Assembly: GCA_003665825.1 (NCBI GenBank)
Contig: QPFY01000057.1
Coordinates: 1 to 27,557, forward strand
DNA: 27,557 nt
Source of the DNA: Microbotryum silenes-acaulis
Lineage: Eukaryota; Basidiomycota; Microbotryomycetes; Microbotryales; Microbotryaceae
Direction of reading: 5' to 3'
Shown here: positions 25,701 through 27,557 of the stretch, piece by piece
How positions within the stretch are numbered: the first letter of the stretch is position 1
Layout: each line of letters starts with the position of its first letter
Translations under genes and position numbers: made by a program
Notes under the pieces: generated by a model
Told to the model about the DNA's origin: nothing
The model's database searches: none
Seen by the model: the letters and a program-made list of their open reading frames with translations, nothing else

Positions 25701-27136
25701 GGCACAAGGCACGTCTCGTAGCGCAAGGTAACCGACAACGCGACGGCATCGACTTCTCGGAGACTTTCGCACCCGTCGCCCGGTTCTCCTCCATTCGCTG
25801 CCTCCTTGCCCTCGCCGCTGCCAATGGTTACCACGTTCATCAGGCCGACATCGACAAGGCTTACCTCCACGGCGAGCTCGATCACGATATCTGGATGACG
25901 ACGCCACGAGGTTTCGACTTCCCAAGTGATAAGATTCTCCGCCTGCGGCGCTCAATCTACGGTCTCAAGCAGGCCGGTCGCATCTGGAATCGCCACATTG
26001 ACACATCACTCAGGAGTCTCGGGTACAAGGCAACGGGCACTGATCACTGCATTTACTCTCACATTGATGATCAGCAACGGCCCCATTATATCGCCTTGTA
26101 TGTCGACGATCTCCTCATTGTCAGCCCCGCCCTCGACGAGATCGAACGCGTCATCTCCGGCCTCGAACAACGATACGGCGTCAAACGACTCGGCCCCGCG
26201 GAATACATCCTCGGCATCCAAATCCGCCGCCTGGACGACGGCTCCATTGCCCTATCCCAGGAACGCTACATCATGGACGTGCTCGCCCGGTTTCACTTCG
26301 ACACCACGACACGCGGCGCTACGGTGCCAATGACGCCCGGCCTCTCGCTCACGGCAGTTCCGGGTCAAGGAACGGAGCGCATTCGATCGTGGTACCTACA
26401 AGCCATTGGCTCCCTCCTGTACATTTCCCTTGGCACTCGACCCGACATTGCCTTCGCCGTCTCGTACTTGTCCCGGTTCGCCAACAACCCTGGCCGCCGT
26501 CATTGGATTGCCGTCAAACACGTCCTTCGCTACCTTCGCGCCACGTACCGCGATGAGCTACTCTACGCCCGCGGTCCAGCCAAAGTTACGGGTGTGGTTG
26601 GGTATTCCGATGCGAACTGGGGTGCCTGCGTCGACACGTCCATCTCCACAATGGGCTTCGTCTTTTACTTGGCCGGCTCCGCCGTCTCTTGGTCATCGAA
26701 GCGTCAGACTCGGGTGGCGGATTCCACCACTGATGCCGAATACCTCGCCTTGTCGCACGCTGGTAAGGAAGCGATTTACCTTACGCAACTCCTCTCCGAG
26801 CTCCACGTTCGCCCGATCGATGCAGCTCACATCTTCACCGACAACGAGGCCGCGGCCGCCGTCGCTCACGACCCCGTTCGCACCTCCGGCACTCGACACA
26901 TACGCCTCCGCGAGCATTTTGTCCGCGACATGGTCAACCGAGGCGATATCTCCCTCTCACACGTTGGCACAGCGGACATGGTTGCGGACCTATTCACCAA
27001 AGCGCTGGGTCCCAAGATTTTTGGTGTACATTGCTATGCTCTAGGCCTCCGGACGCGGCACCCACGGCTCAAGTCTACCTCGCGTTCGCGTGGGGGGGGT
27101 GTGAGGAATCCACTCTCCGCTCGGGTCAGGACTTAG
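22736..27136 (+). CDS. Copia gag-pol polyprotein, N-terminally truncated (A3)
   Basis: Open from 22736 with no frameshift, equivalent to A2 residues 38-1492; it has no ATG of its own at the right place. All domains are present: two CCHC knuckles, DSGA protease, D,D35E integrase, YVDD RT and RNase H. Two substitutions against A2 are visible. Gly277 to Ser in the first knuckle ([14 protein letters not shown], codon at 23453) hits the conserved Gly before the zinc-binding His. Ile to Val (FGVHCY) lies near the C-terminus. With a G8 run the frame enters the LTR in another register and stops at 27136 after the residues [11 protein letters not shown]. Without a 5' end it should not be expressed from its own promoter. 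Confidence 0.93.
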   Translation, partial: SQPPAAAAASPPVTATQANTATASKVVFPKHARLDGPKSFTNWLRQLRLALPNQARGYVLDGVIPPTWTADQLAARDDAAREIIVGSIDSADVSATLDTIPSDDLSAPRIFAALKARFAPDDATRTLELFARLWDFRKMPASVEAYDTWLREYMSIAQEIRDAKTSLNDVLATHVLAMVPPCLDSFRLTFTDEQRNQRDLPELTTLTDRIRIQLRSAGLSSSHSAMLATASPCPACRAPSHRLRDCTSRATHPPAGPCRRCHKKGHWALDCKHRGEQKHTGDDNQDDTSLPAAQQPNIGYFASCLFARRQLPTDAFVVDSGATAHMVADRSLFTAYRQTAHTKIGGIAGGITAIGMGDVAFVAKTGHPITLRGVLHTPGLHVNLLSVSRLCDTDRVRLAFTSDGIDIAKDGQAIAHGTRVNDGLYLLDADHTKCQQLALLSRSESTVPLLTLHRCLGHLAPSSIQKMIAAGLLDGFGAGYSDKDVEEFVCNACLGSKGHRLPFPDSESHSPERLGLVHSDVLSFPTPSLTGKRYLVTFLDDHSRKLWAYAIDHKSDVFPTFQTWLAEVELETNARLKTLRTDNGGEYRSNAFTEFCKSRGIRRQYSIPYTPQQNGRAERVNLSIVEGILALLADSHLPATFWDEAAAYFVYCKNRCSHSALAKQTPESVWNGRRTTTTALHPFGCAAWLTVAPDLRSKLDPKAARVIFTGYDLASKAFRFFDHYTNKVVIGRNATFLDDDFPGLPINTPVDVDNTERQFVIPADTPAPAVKTRTPLVRSAHMDVSSSLDDSAMSAVDVAPGYTGGSLLNSTDISPSPSPSLVPLSSPATSSAGGPSLDDSDDPLDLLNSNTAVRLNLMDVHRSDDDTLVTPAPAIAPAEQPSDDDSPDEIDFLSRHHRAFIATDDDDPTLDAIEPVKSITSDPQTWREAMSSDEHDIWAQAAAAEFTAMRDDFKVFTIEPRSSVPPGATIVTSKFVWKTKRDARGEVTGHKARLVAQGNRQRDGIDFSETFAPVARFSSIRCLLALAAANGYHVHQADIDKAYLHGELDHDIWMTTPRGFDFPSDKILRLRRSIYGLKQAGRIWNRHIDTSLRSLGYKATGTDHCIYSHIDDQQRPHYIALYVDDLLIVSPALDEIERVISGLEQRYGVKRLGPAEYILGIQIRRLDDGSIALSQERYIMDVLARFHFDTTTRGATVPMTPGLSLTAVPGQGTERIRSWYLQAIGSLLYISLGTRPDIAFAVSYLSRFANNPGRRHWIAVKHVLRYLRATYRDELLYARGPAKVTGVVGYSDANWGACVDTSISTMGFVFYLAGSAVSWSSKRQTRVADSTTDAEYLALSHAGKEAIYLTQLLSELHVRPIDAAHIFTDNEAAAAVAHDPVRTSGTRHIRLREHFVRDMVNRGDISLSHVGTADMVADLFTKALGPKIFGVHCYALGLRTRHPRLKSTSRSRGGGVRNPLSARVRT

Positions 27137-27358
27137 GCGCGCGGAGCGAGCCGGGCGCATCGGCCCAGGACTTAGGCGCGCGGAGCGAGCCGGGCGCATC
27201 GGCCCAGGACTTAGGCGCGCGCAGCGAGCCTGGCACATTGGCTCAGCCCCGAGGCTCGCTGGCTGAGGACTTGGGGCGCGCGGCTCCCTTACTGTTAGAT
27301 TCCTATTCATCACTCTTGGCTATAACTACATCGCTGACGTAGTAGAGTTGATCGAATA
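27100..27358 (+). repeat. A3 3' LTR, short form (259 bp)
   Basis: Same as the A2 LTR but with a single 54-bp tail unit (27305-27358). Exactly the 70-bp intron-like segment is missing. It ends CGAATA at the junction with A4; CGAGG (27359-27363) should be the right TSD. Confidence 0.94.
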
Positions 27359-27557
27359 CGAGGGACGGTCCCCCGGCCGAGGATGTGGCGGGCGACGAAA
27401 GCGGGGCAAGCGACGGGGACGGCGAGGGGCTGGTATCTGTAGAATTAAGTAAGGATCCGCCAGTGTACCCTGGGGCCACGTCAACGGCGCTCATGGCAGA
27501 ATCATCAAGAGAGGATGAGACGTCCATGTGCGCCGACCTTACTAGTGGGGTCCTCGT
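27359..27557 (-). mobile_element. A4: inverted family A linker fragment
   Basis: Reverse complement of the integrase-RT linker (A2 20355-20553), coding [15 protein letters not shown] and following residues on the minus strand. At least three substitutions against A2 are visible (for example Ile to Thr in NSTDTSPS and Val to Ala in SLAPLSS), so A4 is a slightly older copy. A3 inserted at its CCCTCG. It continues beyond the window. Relative to A3 bases of about 25050-25250 it is an inverted repeat. Confidence 0.93.

Larger units (their letters stand above)
22736..27358 (+). mobile_element. Copia element A3, lacking its 5' end
   Basis: Starts abruptly in gag at the codon equivalent to residue 38 of A2 and runs to a 3' LTR. 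Its 5' LTR, PBS and first 37 codons are absent here. The junction at 22735/22736 would fit A2 having inserted into A3 gag with TSD TCACA, but the A3 5' part is not on the other side of A2. The right end abuts an inverted family A fragment (A4) at 27359. Confidence 0.95.

Overview
The window is a pure nest of LTR retrotransposons. I see no host gene, rRNA, tRNA or CRISPR array in 27.6 kb. The elements have the Ty1/copia order (Gag, protease, integrase, reverse transcriptase, RNase H). The primer-binding sites (GGTTATGAGCCC or GGTTATAAGCCC) match the anticodon arm of an initiator-type tRNA, as in half-tRNA-primed copia elements. The DNA is GC-rich. Together this suggests a eukaryote, most likely a GC-rich fungus (perhaps a basidiomycete yeast), and a gene-poor heterochromatic or centromere-like region. 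The organism is inference.

Three families are present. Family A is an autonomous copia element of about 5.23 kb with 329-bp LTRs (TGTGAGG...TCGAATA) and one gag-pol ORF. Family B is a compact non-autonomous element with LTRs of about 1 kb (TGTTGAATTGC...CTCAACA), a 587-bp interior and a 152-codon ORF that starts inside the PBS. Family C is an older, decayed copia element with short LTRs (TGTTGAAT...ATTCAACA). It has no gag; a short hydrophobic leader precedes the protease.

Layout, left to right: A0 3' half (+, 1-1944), inside the end of B0 (1945-1969), inside C1 (-, 1970-6001). C1 also carries solo LTR B1 (4179-5331, TSD CCATC). C1 sits in C2 (-, 6002-6694 and 13149-13682). C2 is split by solo LTR B2 (TSD GAATA), which is itself split by A1 (7091-12314, TSD CGCCT). 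C2 sits in the gag of A5 (-, 13683-14424). The 5' LTR of A5 is broken by B3 (-). B3 contains complete B4 (14750-17317, TSD CTAGC) and then the A6 LTR (-, 17342-17507). A6 is entered by intact A2 (17508-22735). A2 is joined without a matching TSD to A3 (22736-27358, lacking its 5' end), which abuts an inverted fragment, A4 (27359-27557). The nest is up to five levels deep, and several insertions are proven by TSDs and by uninterrupted counterparts inside the same window.

The most unusual signal is in the LTRs. All three families occur with and without a 65-79 bp insert. Each insert starts GTNWGTTGMAAT, ends in AG, and consists of a 12-18 nt leader plus a copy of the 47-67 bp immediately upstream. 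It looks like a small intron made by local duplication, found independently in three unrelated LTRs. A2 has an uninterrupted polyprotein and identical-looking LTRs, so family A is probably active or very recently active. Family B may be mobilised by the family C machinery, with which it shares terminal sequences and the PBS.
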